Below, one piece after another: positions 1-8,249 of a stretch of DNA of 64,000 bases (position 1 is the first letter of the stretch; each line of letters begins with the position of its first letter). The notes beneath the pieces were generated by a model. The model did not search any database, had not been told where the DNA came from, and saw only the letters and a list, made by a program, of their open reading frames with translations. This DNA comes from a virus, in the IMG/VR virus record IMGVR_UViG_3300027762_000003, positions 1 to 64,000 of that record, one strand, 5' to 3'. A program made the position numbers and the translations under genes.

Positions 1-3000
1 GAGGAAGCCGCCCTACGCTCAATTGAGGAATCAAAGTTCGGAGAGACAGACGTTGAGGAATTGGACAAGTTAGAGGAGGAATCTAAGAAAAAGCAACTCG
101 CTCTATATGATATGAGAGCAGAGATTTCTAAAAAAGAAATGGAATTAAGGGAGGCTCACGTAGCGGAATTGTCTGCTAAATATAAAGAAGAAAGGGAAGT
201 GACTAGCGATCATCATACGCAGATACAGAATCAGCTTGTCGAGTCACTTGAGAAACAAGAGCTTCACTATAAAGATTACAACCTCAAAAATGCCGAACTA
301 AGCAAGATGGCGATGGAAGCAGAACTTGCATCCTATCAGAAGCAACTTGAGGATTTAGCGAAACTTAAGGAGCAAGGAAAAATATCAGACATTGAGTACA
401 ATTCTGGAAGCAAGGAAATAAACAATCAGATCGTAGAAACTGAACGTCAAATACAAGAAGCTAGGCTTAACGAAATTCGGATCGCTTACGAGACGGAGGG
501 AAGCCTAAGAGAGCAATTCAAGGAGATGGCTATTCAAGCCAATGAAGACCAGTTCAGGGAGCAGAACATTTCCCTGGAAGAGTACAACAACCGAGTCAGG
601 GCTATCAACCAAATTAATCTCCAAGAGCGGCAAAAGGAGATAACTATGGAGTTGAATATGCTGATTAAGTCATTCCAGGCTGGGGAATTGGCAGCAACTC
701 AGTATATTCAAAGGAGAGAAGAGCTGGAGAGCGCGGCTAGGGAAATCTCAGGGGAGATTGAGCAACAGAGACTTGATGATTTGAAAGCTTATCATGAACA
801 GGCATTGACCGAAGTTGAAAACTTTAAGGATAAAGCGATTCTTGCTAATGAAGAGCAGTACCGACAGGGATTGATTAGCCGGGAGGATTATAAATCCAGA
901 AGCCTAGAAATCGACACAATCATGAGTTACGAAGTCCTAGAAAATCGCAAGAAGGAGCTAGAGGCTTTAGAGTCATCCTATAAGGCTGGAGAAATTGCAA
1001 CTGAGGGCTATATCGAGAGACGGAAGGAGTTGTCGAACTCAATCAAGGAAGCAGAAGACCAGCTCAATAAGGCTCGAATGGCATCAATTCGTGATTACTA
1101 CACTAAAGCCATCAAAGAGGTCGAGAGATTCACCGAGAATGAGCGACTCGAAGTCAAACGTCAATTGGCGGCCGGTGAAATCGATCGCCGTGAGTACAAT
1201 GAAGCGTTGAAGCAGATTGACCAAAGTGGCTCAGAGGAACGTAAGCGCTGGCTAGAAGCTGAGTTGAAAGCGCTTGAGGATAATAATAAGAAGGGGATTA
1301 TCTCAGTTGAGGACTTTGGCGATCGCAAGGAGGAAATCCTAGAAGAGTTAGGTGATATTGCTGAAGCGCAACTCGACCGTGAGATTGAGAAACTTGAGGA
1401 AGTCGCTAGGGCATATGAGGATAAACTTTCCATTATGGCTGAACAGATGTCGCTACAGGAGTCACTAAACGAATTGGAGATCGTTGAGGCACAAGCGGCG
1501 GGCGCTTCAGATGTACGGATAGAGCAGATGAGGCTTGAACAAGTAAAACAAATTACAGAACTTAAGCGCCAAGAATTAGAAGCACAACTTGCTAAAAACC
1601 TAGCAACGGCTGAGGATGTGGAGCTACAGCGTCAACTCAATGAATTAGCCTTACAACAGTTTGAGGTGAACGCGACAAAGGACATTAAAGGTGCAGAGAT
1701 GGGACTAAGGAATGCATTTGATTCCGCTGATTCCGCAGGCCAAGAAAGGGAGAGTGAACGTTACGAACTAAAAGGGGCTTACCTGGATGATGATATCAAT
1801 AAGTTAGAGCAAATAAACAATCTAAGAGAGGAGGAAACGCAACACATTGAACAATCACGGCAAGCCTTAGAGCAACGTGCAGCGATCGCCCAGTCCAACT
1901 CCCAAATTGTTCTCCAGGGATTAGAGCAACAGGTTGCATTAGCTGACGAACTTCTCAACCTCTTAAACGCCGGTGCAGAGGCGGACAAAATCAGGGCAGA
2001 GATTGCCAGCCAAATTGGACTACCTGCACAGGCTACGGAACTGGAGATTCTCAAGAAAAAATACGAGCTGCAAACTCAAGCTGATGAAGAGAAGCAGCGC
2101 ATGATGGACATGCAGCACCAGTTACAAGACCAGATCCTCCAGTCAGAAAACCAGCAAAACGCGATCGCCGCCGAACGTGCAGTTCAGGAAGCCTTTATCA
2201 ACAACCTGAAATCACAACAAGCGGTAATCTCAGCAGAGGCTGCAATGGCAGAAGCGCGGGCTACTGGTGCATCGGCTGATAAGATTGCAGTGCTTAAAAT
2301 CGGGCTAGACATAGCTAAACGCCAGCTTGATCTATCCGCTCGTCAAGTCGCGTCAGCACAGCAAAACGTGGAGGCAGTCAAGGATCAGAACGCTGCAAGA
2401 CAGACGGCACTTGACTTGCAACAAACAATCGAAAGCTCTGAGCAGAAAGCAACAGCAGAAGCAGCCGATCGCACCGGGCGCTTGGCGATCGCCACAGCCG
2501 AAGCCAAAGAGAACAGCGAGGGTATGGCTGACGCTATGGGCAAAGTTGCCGACAATGCCGGAAAGGCGGCTGATGAGATGGGTGAGGCGGCTGATGAGAT
2601 GGGTAAGGCGGCTGATGCTGCGAAGTCTACATCTACACAGAAGATGGCGTATCAGCGCCCCGATTTAGAGGAGATATCGAAAAAAGAGCTAGAGTTAGCA
2701 GCTAAGATAGCTGAAGCGCAGGGGGATACGGATAAAGCCCGCCAAATAAGAGACCAGATCGCTAGTGAGCAGAGAACACGAGAGCTAGAGGATCTCCAGA
2801 AAGAGGCGCGCTATTTACAAGAGCAGAGAGCGCTTTATTACAGTGAACGTGAGCGCTTTATCAAAGAGCAGACGACGATGGCTCAAAGCCTTGCGCGGGT
2901 AATGCCCGGCTTCTCCGTAGGTGATGCGAACGAAAAAGTATCGCGTATAGTCGAGAATGTATACGGTAAAGAGGGGTTAATGGGAGTAACGCCGGGCGGT

Positions 3001-3249
3001 GGAAAATCCGCTCAGTTACTTAATGAAGCGCTGCAAGGCTTTAACCCCAGCGCTCTTCAGCAAGGCAATAAAGAGATGCAGAAGTCCATGGAAAAGGGCA
3101 ATCAAGACGTGGTACAGGGACTCGATAAAGTTAATGACACTCTCGCAAAAGGTGCTGCGCGCCCCAATAATATCACCATCAACGGAAGCCAGGATACGGG
3201 AGGGGACTTAGAGAAAACACTGGGGGCACTACAGAGGGCACAGCGTTAG
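1..3249 (+). CDS. Tape-measure-like coiled-coil tail protein (5' end cut)
   Basis: The frame is open from base 1, so the true start lies outside the window and at least 1082 residues are visible. The protein is nearly all charged coiled coil. Counting from the internal TTG at base 61, four imperfect tandem modules of about 102 residues begin near residues 95, 197, 299 and 401, each with an (E/Q)L.xL...GxI(S/A) core followed by a Y..R..E segment. Near residue 830-850 there is a short A-A-D-E-M-G-(E/K) heptad repeat. The C-terminus (PNNITINGSQDTGG then an LEKTL helix) resembles the tails of phage tape-measure proteins, which set tail length and help DNA entry. No transmembrane stretch was evident in the visible part. 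The tail assignment is inference from architecture; a structural coiled-coil scaffold is the alternative. Confidence 0.6.
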   Translation, partial: EEAALRSIEESKFGETDVEELDKLEEESKKKQLALYDMRAEISKKEMELREAHVAELSAKYKEEREVTSDHHTQIQNQLVESLEKQELHYKDYNLKNAELSKMAMEAELASYQKQLEDLAKLKEQGKISDIEYNSGSKEINNQIVETERQIQEARLNEIRIAYETEGSLREQFKEMAIQANEDQFREQNISLEEYNNRVRAINQINLQERQKEITMELNMLIKSFQAGELAATQYIQRREELESAAREISGEIEQQRLDDLKAYHEQALTEVENFKDKAILANEEQYRQGLISREDYKSRSLEIDTIMSYEVLENRKKELEALESSYKAGEIATEGYIERRKELSNSIKEAEDQLNKARMASIRDYYTKAIKEVERFTENERLEVKRQLAAGEIDRREYNEALKQIDQSGSEERKRWLEAELKALEDNNKKGIISVEDFGDRKEEILEELGDIAEAQLDREIEKLEEVARAYEDKLSIMAEQMSLQESLNELEIVEAQAAGASDVRIEQMRLEQVKQITELKRQELEAQLAKNLATAEDVELQRQLNELALQQFEVNATKDIKGAEMGLRNAFDSADSAGQERESERYELKGAYLDDDINKLEQINNLREEETQHIEQSRQALEQRAAIAQSNSQIVLQGLEQQVALADELLNLLNAGAEADKIRAEIASQIGLPAQATELEILKKKYELQTQADEEKQRMMDMQHQLQDQILQSENQQNAIAAERAVQEAFINNLKSQQAVISAEAAMAEARATGASADKIAVLKIGLDIAKRQLDLSARQVASAQQNVEAVKDQNAARQTALDLQQTIESSEQKATAEAADRTGRLAIATAEAKENSEGMADAMGKVADNAGKAADEMGEAADEMGKAADAAKSTSTQKMAYQRPDLEEISKKELELAAKIAEAQGDTDKARQIRDQIASEQRTRELEDLQKEARYLQEQRALYYSERERFIKEQTTMAQSLARVMPGFSVGDANEKVSRIVENVYGKEGLMGVTPGGGKSAQLLNEALQGFNPSALQQGNKEMQKSMEKGNQDVVQGLDKVNDTLAKGAARPNNITINGSQDTGGDLEKTLGALQRAQR

Positions 3250-3331
3250 ACTGCGTTTAATAGCGGAAAAACCCACTAACAGATGGATTCATACTCTGAC
3301 GGATCAATTTTAAATCTTGCCATATGTAATT

Positions 3332-3628
3332 CTAAAGCCTCTGCTGAGTAGACGTAAACTTCACGCCGTTCCTGTGCGCGAGTTTCTGCACTTTTGAGTA
3401 GCGCAAGGATAACAGGTGCGCTACATCGCCTATGGTGTAACCGTCCTTGGCATATCGCGCAATCTGGGAAAGCAGCCGGCGATCGCGCTCATCCCTGAGC
3501 TGCTGCAATACGATTCCGTACTCCTTGCATTTTTGATGCACTCTCTGGCGGCTTACGGATTCTCGCCTACCTATTTCTGCCAGAGAGACCCCTTCAAGAA
3601 TTAATGACTCTATCTCTGATTTATTCAC
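3332..3628 (-). CDS. Small helix-turn-helix protein
   Basis: This 98-residue protein has a clear helix-turn-helix near its N-terminus (GVSLAEIGRRESVSRQRVHQ, about residues 14-33), of the kind that reads DNA with the second helix. A second possible helix pair follows at YTIGDVAHLLSLRYSKVQKL. It overlaps the end of the upstream gene by a few bases, so the two are probably co-transcribed on the minus strand. The target is unknown; a small phage regulator is the simplest reading. Confidence 0.6.
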   Translation of the reverse strand: MNKSEIESLILEGVSLAEIGRRESVSRQRVHQKCKEYGIVLQQLRDERDRRLLSQIARYAKDGYTIGDVAHLLSLRYSKVQKLAHRNGVKFTSTQQRL

Positions 3629-3878
3629 TCATCAACCTCCCAGACGCTGGAATGCTGTGGAACTCACAGCAGGATGCTGTGGAACCACATTCGTACCATC
3701 CATCCTCTCTAAGGTGGTAATAACGCCCGCTGCCTGGTACTCCAGTTATTAGGTAAGGATGGGATTGGTCACCATCCCCCTCTAGTACCGCCATACGCAG
3801 ACTTAACCTTTCCGCGACCTCATGAGGAAACTCAATTTCATGAGGAAACTCAATACTATTCATCATCTTCTCCTTCAA
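3621..3878 (-). CDS. Hypothetical protein, 85 aa
   Basis: I do not recognise this family. The N-terminus carries a tandem duplication of IEFPHE (IEFPHEIEFPHE), which is also visible as an 18-base direct repeat in the DNA. The C-terminal half is rich in Gly, Tyr and Cys (YECGSTASCCEF). It overlaps both neighbours slightly, which supports a tightly packed minus-strand operon. Confidence 0.5.
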   Translation of the reverse strand: MKEKMMNSIEFPHEIEFPHEVAERLSLRMAVLEGDGDQSHPYLITGVPGSGRYYHLREDGWYECGSTASCCEFHSIPASGRLMSE

Positions 3879-4197
3879 AAATTTGGTGAATCCGCTCCCA
3901 AAATTCCGGACACTGATCGTCCTCTGGGTAGAAGCACCCTGAAGTCTCTACCAGTTTCCGGGCTATTCCTTGCCCAAGGAACTCATCCTTGACTTCTATA
4001 GCTACGCACCTCCAATCCCCATTGATTATCATGTATCCTACGGGGATGCCGTCGGATAGCGCTACATAGTAGTCGGGGCAACCACCATACCCGTCTTCGG
4101 TGAGTTCCTCTTCCGTAAGGAAAAGCATTGCCCATTCAGCGATCTGGGCGGATTCTTCTTGGGAAATTCTATTGTGGACGTGGATTTCGATGCTCAT
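3856..4197 (-). CDS. GNAT-like acetyltransferase, small
   Basis: Taken from the internal ATG at 4197, because GAGGTAAG sits about 8 bases before it and the longer frame has no such site; the product is then 113 residues. It shows the central GNAT pattern: a strand with VGYMIINGDW, a second with CVAIEVKDEF, then the acetyl-CoA pyrophosphate loop LGQGIARKLVE (Q/RxxGxA-type). GNAT enzymes transfer acetyl groups to amines on small molecules or proteins. The protein is shorter than typical GNAT domains (about 140-160 residues) and ends soon after the loop, so it may be a minimal or degenerate member. Substrate unknown. Confidence 0.55.
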   Translation of the reverse strand: MSIEIHVHNRISQEESAQIAEWAMLFLTEEELTEDGYGGCPDYYVALSDGIPVGYMIINGDWRCVAIEVKDEFLGQGIARKLVETSGCFYPEDDQCPEFWERIHQIFEGEDDE

Positions 4198-4265
4198 GGT
4201 ACTTACCTCGTTTTGTTTATCGAACGTGCGCAAAACCGCCTCACCTACAAGGGGATGGGGTTAAC

Positions 4266-4847
4266 TTAGATATTGATATTGTCCCGATTTTCTATCCACC
4301 ATTTAGCGGATAAGGGAATCTCCTTACCGGACTTCCAAGCAAGAGCAATTTCCTCCAAATTTTGGAGGGCAATATCGCTTGCCCATTTTTTCTGTTTGTC
4401 GGAACCCTGGAAGGGATTTGACTCTACCCAGTGGAGAGCGTCCTCCACATCCGATTCATCGGGTTCAGATTCATCGGGATTGTTGTCTTCACCGTCAAAA
4501 ATAGCTCCGTAAGTATCATCGTTGTCATCTACCTCCTTGAGGTAGTGATAATAGATCTGCTCTTCCCATGCTTTTTGCCCAGATAAAGGACGGGAATCAT
4601 CGAGTGCTTCTGTTGAGAACAGAAGCAAAGTCTTCCCTTGCGGGATTTTTGAAGTTGGGTGCGCAATGTCTGATTTTTGGAAGATAAACTTCCCTTCAAA
4701 CTTGCGCTTTACGGCATTAGCAACTTTATGGCAACCAGGCTGGTCGCCATGTAAGGAGATAAGCTTATTGAGCAAGCGCTCGTAAGCGCTCGTTTCGGCT
4801 TCTGGGCAAAGAAGCCGATAGGGTTGTGGGCGTGGTCGGGATATCAT
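4266..4847 (-). CDS. Hypothetical protein, 193 aa
   Basis: Unrecognised. A basic N-terminal part (residues 1-70) is followed by a very acidic stretch (DDNDDTYG...PDESEPDESDVED, about 105-135) and a Trp-containing C-terminal region. The start is well supported: the leader reads AGACAAAACGAGGTAAACGCC directly before the ATG, downstream of a strong conserved promoter. It is the first gene read from that promoter. Confidence 0.55.
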   Translation of the reverse strand: MISRPRPQPYRLLCPEAETSAYERLLNKLISLHGDQPGCHKVANAVKRKFEGKFIFQKSDIAHPTSKIPQGKTLLLFSTEALDDSRPLSGQKAWEEQIYYHYLKEVDDNDDTYGAIFDGEDNNPDESEPDESDVEDALHWVESNPFQGSDKQKKWASDIALQNLEEIALAWKSGKEIPLSAKWWIENRDNINI

Positions 4848-4870
4848 GGCGTTTACCTCGTTTTGTCTAT

Positions 4871-4905
4871 ATCTCCATAATAGTCAAACGTTCCGCAATT
4901 GTCAA
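4871..4905 (-). promoter_or_regulatory. Conserved family promoter (for 4847 gene)
   Basis: On the minus strand TTGACA (4905-4900) and TATTAT (4882-4877) are 17 bases apart, followed by GGAGATATAGACAAAACGAGG. The spacer core GCGGAACGTTTGAC is a near-palindrome around AACGTT. It is one of eleven promoters in this window with the same spacing and flanks. Confidence 0.85.
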
Positions 4906-4963
4906 GCAATTCCTAAAACTCTCAGAAAGTGGGACAATAGCAACGACAGAGTGGAATCGGTAA

Positions 4964-6292
4964 TTAACCGATTGAACTCTTAACCAGGTTCCTGAACCGG
5001 GCGAACTCTGCATCAAAGAGTAGTTTGACAACGCCGGTCGGGCCGTTCCGATGCTTGGCGATGATGACTTCAGCGATCGCCCTGTCAGTTGTTTCAGGAT
5101 TGTAATACTCATCCCGATAGAGCATGATGATCAGATCCGCCTCCTGCTCAATACCTCCACTTTCCCGAAGATCCGACATGATGGGGCGCTTGTTTGTTCG
5201 GGATTCTACGGCTCGACTTAGTTGGGATAGTGCGATGATGGGGACATTCAATTCTCTGGCTAATCCTTTTAGTTGCCGGGTAATTTTAGACAACTCCTGA
5301 ACCCTGTTATCGCTCCCACCTTCCATTAGCTGTAGGTAGTCGATTATGACCAGACCAATATCGCCCTTTTCAGCCTTTAGCTGACGTAGCTGGCTCTTCA
5401 TTTGATTAACGGTAACGTTGGGTGAATCCTCAATACAGATAGGTAATTCAGCAAGTCTAGTATGGGCGTTAATGATCTCCTCCCACTCGTTTTCCGTTAT
5501 CCGTCCCGATTTGATTCGAGTCCCTTCTATTTGGGTCTCGTTGGAAAGTAAGCGAAGCGCTAGTTGCTCCTTGCTCATCTCTAGGGAGAAGATTGCGACA
5601 ACTTGCTCCTCTGCGTAGGCTGAGACGCTACGGGCGATCGACATTGCGAAGGCGGTCTTGCCCATTGACGGACGACCAGCGAGAATAATCAAATCCCCCC
5701 TCTGGAAGCCTGCGGTCATTGCGTCAAGATCGTAGAATCCACAGGGAATTCCTGGGGATATCTGATGAGTTGCTCTAGCTTGCATCTCTTGGTAAGTGCG
5801 GGATAGAGTATCCTCTAGCCACTCAAACCCTGTACGCTTTTGCTCTTGGGCAATATCAAAGATTGCCCCTTGAGATTTTTCCAGAACCTCTGAAGCTGGC
5901 ATTGAAGTATCATAGCCGTACCCGTTAATGCGGTGGGATGCAGTGATAACCTGACGGCGGAGGTATTTATCCATGACAAGCTTGGCGTACTCATCAATAT
6001 TAACCGCGTGAACCGTTGTGTTGATGAGGTGGAGTATTTTATTTGCTCCTCCAATCTTTTCTAGATTGTGATTGTCCTCCAGCTCGGTTCTCACGGTCAT
6101 GAAATCCACTGGAATATCTTGTGCCCATAGTTTGAGCGCTGCCAGGTAAATAATTTTATGTGCTTGTACGCTGAATGATTCCGGGTCTAGGGTGTCGGCA
6201 ATGCGCCCGATCGCCTCCCTATCCATCAGCACGCCACCTAGGATTGCCTCTTCCGCTTCAAGATTGTGTGGGGGGAGTTGTTCTTTCATCAT
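4964..6292 (-). CDS. dnaB: Replicative DNA helicase DnaB
   Basis: Full-length DnaB (about 442 residues) that unwinds DNA at the phage replication fork and recruits primase. The N-terminal domain (PPHNLEAEEAILGGVLMD) binds primase; the C-terminal RecA-type domain has Walker A GRPSMGKT at about residues 206-213, the SLEMSKEQLALRLLS region, Walker B-like LVIIDYLQLM, then LSQLSRAVESR and the arginine-containing IIAKHRNGPTG segment. The start was placed at the first of two adjacent ATGs (6292); a longer GTG-initiated frame reaches 6334 but overlaps the upstream gene. The ribosome site is poor, so the start is uncertain by a few residues. It works with the dnaG gene at 53-55 kb. Confidence 0.93.
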   Translation of the reverse strand: MMKEQLPPHNLEAEEAILGGVLMDREAIGRIADTLDPESFSVQAHKIIYLAALKLWAQDIPVDFMTVRTELEDNHNLEKIGGANKILHLINTTVHAVNIDEYAKLVMDKYLRRQVITASHRINGYGYDTSMPASEVLEKSQGAIFDIAQEQKRTGFEWLEDTLSRTYQEMQARATHQISPGIPCGFYDLDAMTAGFQRGDLIILAGRPSMGKTAFAMSIARSVSAYAEEQVVAIFSLEMSKEQLALRLLSNETQIEGTRIKSGRITENEWEEIINAHTRLAELPICIEDSPNVTVNQMKSQLRQLKAEKGDIGLVIIDYLQLMEGGSDNRVQELSKITRQLKGLARELNVPIIALSQLSRAVESRTNKRPIMSDLRESGGIEQEADLIIMLYRDEYYNPETTDRAIAEVIIAKHRNGPTGVVKLLFDAEFARFRNLVKSSIG

Positions 6293-6303
6293 CTCTGTTT
6301 TGT

Positions 6304-6543
6304 CTAAAAATAAGATTGTCGCTCTGATCGACACAAAGGGTGGCTTGCAAAATATAGGGAGCCAAGCGTGTCAACAATGTACTCGGTCGATTCATTTGTC
6401 CGGACTTTGAACCGGATTGGAGTGTACCAGCCTAATTGCCCCTTGAGAGAAGCGTATGTAAAACAAGCTGTCCTGCTGTGAATCTTGACCGCTTTAATTC
6501 CAGACTCGCTGGTGTATTCCTTTCCAATTTCAAATCTTTTCAT
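6304..6543 (-). CDS. Hypothetical protein, 79 aa
   Basis: Unrecognised small protein directly upstream of dnaB. It begins MKRFEIGKEYTSESGIKAVKI, suggesting a small beta-rich fold, and has no membrane segment. It overlaps the end of the DUF4326-like gene by about 14 bases and leads into dnaB, so it is probably part of the same transcript. Confidence 0.5.
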   Translation of the reverse strand: MKRFEIGKEYTSESGIKAVKIHSRTACFTYASLKGQLGWYTPIRFKVRTNESTEYIVDTLGSLYFASHPLCRSERQSYF

Positions 6544-6919
6544 TGTTTTGTCCGGCTATTTTTTGAAACTCATCAAAATTGTCATCAATCCAATTGAGGC
6601 ACTTCACAATCACGTCACCGTGACAGTCCTGGGGCTTGCAGTAGCATACAAGTTGCACCCCGTTGGGGTAGCGATCACTCTGCACTTTTTGCCGAATTGC
6701 CCTCAATTCCCGAATCACTGTGCGATCGCCTAAGCAGATTCTCTCGTAAAGCCATACCCTGTACTTGCGGACAACTTGTTGGCGATCGCCGTCTTCCCCA
6801 ATAGTGAACGGATTGGCGAGGGGGGATTTTCTCAGTCCCAATTTGTAGTTAGACCGCCCGATGTAAATCTTACCCTTCCCAGTCCATCCTGATTTGTAAC
6901 CATTGGTAACTCGGTACAT
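6530..6919 (-). CDS. DUF4326-type phage protein
   Basis: The 129-residue product matches the DUF4326 pattern common in phages: IGRSNYKLGLRKSPLANPFT near the N-terminus and LVCYCKPQDCHGDVIVKCL near the C-terminus, where Cys-x-Cys-x-Pro-x-x-Cys-His is the most conserved part. The Cys/His cluster suggests metal binding or nuclease-like activity, but the biochemical role is not known to me. It lies in the operon that ends with dnaB. Confidence 0.75.
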   Translation of the reverse strand: MYRVTNGYKSGWTGKGKIYIGRSNYKLGLRKSPLANPFTIGEDGDRQQVVRKYRVWLYERICLGDRTVIRELRAIRQKVQSDRYPNGVQLVCYCKPQDCHGDVIVKCLNWIDDNFDEFQKIAGQNNEKI

Positions 6920-6921
6920 CT

Positions 6922-7374
6922 TTAGATGTTAATCATTGGGATGATACGACTGCTGTAGTCATGATTGAACTGGTTCCAATATTGCTCTCTCTCGTGAATT
7001 AAGTATTCAGCGATTTGTTTCGTAAACGGGACTGCGTTTACTTCCTTTGCCGCTATTTTTTTTGCAGCGTCAAGAGTTAAAACAGAGAATCCGTGTAACC
7101 TTACAGGATCAATCGCTTTCAAGTCAAAGCAGATCCTGTTTGAGCCATACAAGTAATAGTAAATACCTTCCGGAATTTTATACACAAATGTGTATCCGTC
7201 ATACATCCATCTTCCATCTTTAATTTCTGTTTTTGTTACTCCGATCTGCGATGTCCCTTTTGAGTAAACAAGCCAGAACCCTGGTTCAACTTCAGATTCT
7301 CTAGAGGAAGCTAGACTGGGAATGTGGGAAACAAGCGCCCATCCTCTTTGCGCTGGCGATAATGCTTTAATCAT
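6922..7374 (-). CDS. Hypothetical protein, 150 aa
   Basis: Unrecognised. Tyr- and Trp-rich (DGRWMYDGYTFVYKIPEGIYYYLYG), soluble, with a mixed alpha/beta look. Its start overlaps the stop of the upstream adenine methyltransferase gene by 4 bases, implying translational coupling. Confidence 0.5.
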   Translation of the reverse strand: MIKALSPAQRGWALVSHIPSLASSRESEVEPGFWLVYSKGTSQIGVTKTEIKDGRWMYDGYTFVYKIPEGIYYYLYGSNRICFDLKAIDPVRLHGFSVLTLDAAKKIAAKEVNAVPFTKQIAEYLIHEREQYWNQFNHDYSSRIIPMINI

Positions 7375-8036
7375 GACTGGTTCTCCTGTCTATTTTGCTT
7401 TACTTGTACGTTACCAATGTCTTCAAAACTATCTTTAAACCTATCAACATCATCTCCTAAATAAAGGAAATCGTTGTAGTACCGTGGTGATTTTTCTTGA
7501 ATGCCTTCCGGAGAAATAAACGCTATCCGCTTGTAGGCTTCACAGATAGCGGAACACTGAGACTTCCACTTCAGATACCACGCAGCCCCGGTTCGATTAA
7601 GAAGTAGGATCGCGCTCTCTATACGCCCTTGTCGGTAAGAGTAGATAGCTTTTTCGAGGAAGGCTTGTTGGAGATTTCCGTAAGGGGGATTACACCAAAC
7701 TTGCCCTACCCACTGATGGTTTAATCCGTCGGTTTCTTGGGTATAGAATTTCCTGGCTTTTATCCACTCTTGAGCTATTAAGTTGGAAGCTGGATCTGTG
7801 TAAATTCCCCCCATGACCTTCCTGGCTTTCTCGATATATTCAGGAGGTGTGTACCACTCAACGGTCTGCTCCTTTCTCCACCCAATACTATCGGAGATGG
7901 CGGCGATCGCCTCATAGTGCTTTACTACCTTCTCTAATTCGTAGTATCGCGCTAATTCGGATTGAGGAACCGGCGATTGCTCTCGCTCTTTTTTGATGCG
8001 CTTCATCTCATCTAGCGCTTGTCTTTTAGTAATCAT
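7371..8036 (-). CDS. Phage DNA N6-adenine methyltransferase (Dam-like)
   Basis: The 221-residue protein matches the phage N6-adenine methyltransferase family. After a helical N-terminus it has EWYTPPEYIEKAR (about 60-72), the DPASN motif (81-85) and the catalytic NPPYG (116-120) that positions the target adenine. Such enzymes use S-adenosylmethionine to methylate DNA and commonly protect phage DNA from restriction. It is the first of several methyltransferase genes in 7.4-10.4 kb; target sequence cannot be told from sequence alone. Confidence 0.85.
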   Translation of the reverse strand: MITKRQALDEMKRIKKEREQSPVPQSELARYYELEKVVKHYEAIAAISDSIGWRKEQTVEWYTPPEYIEKARKVMGGIYTDPASNLIAQEWIKARKFYTQETDGLNHQWVGQVWCNPPYGNLQQAFLEKAIYSYRQGRIESAILLLNRTGAAWYLKWKSQCSAICEAYKRIAFISPEGIQEKSPRYYNDFLYLGDDVDRFKDSFEDIGNVQVKQNRQENQS

Positions 8037-8045
8037 TCCAAGTAA

Positions 8046-8249
8046 TCATTCCAACTCGCTATCTTTTCCCCAAAAGAGTCTATACAAAATTTCTTGAATT
8101 TCGTTATGTTCCTCTTCATATTTCTCTAGCCGTTCAAACAACTCAGGAGATATGTTAACAGCTGAAGGATTTCCAGGCTTTGCTTCATAGAATTCATAAA
8201 GATACCTTTCTTGTTCGCGCACTTCGATAAATTTAGGCTCTTCAACCAT
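8046..8249 (-). CDS. Hypothetical protein, 67 aa
   Basis: Small acidic protein (FIEVREQERYLYEFYEAKPG then Glu-rich helix LFERLEKYEEEHNEIQEI). No recognised domain. Its start overlaps the end of the cytosine methyltransferase frame by 8 bases, so it is likely co-translated. Confidence 0.5.
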   Translation of the reverse strand: MVEEPKFIEVREQERYLYEFYEAKPGNPSAVNISPELFERLEKYEEEHNEIQEILYRLFWGKDSELE

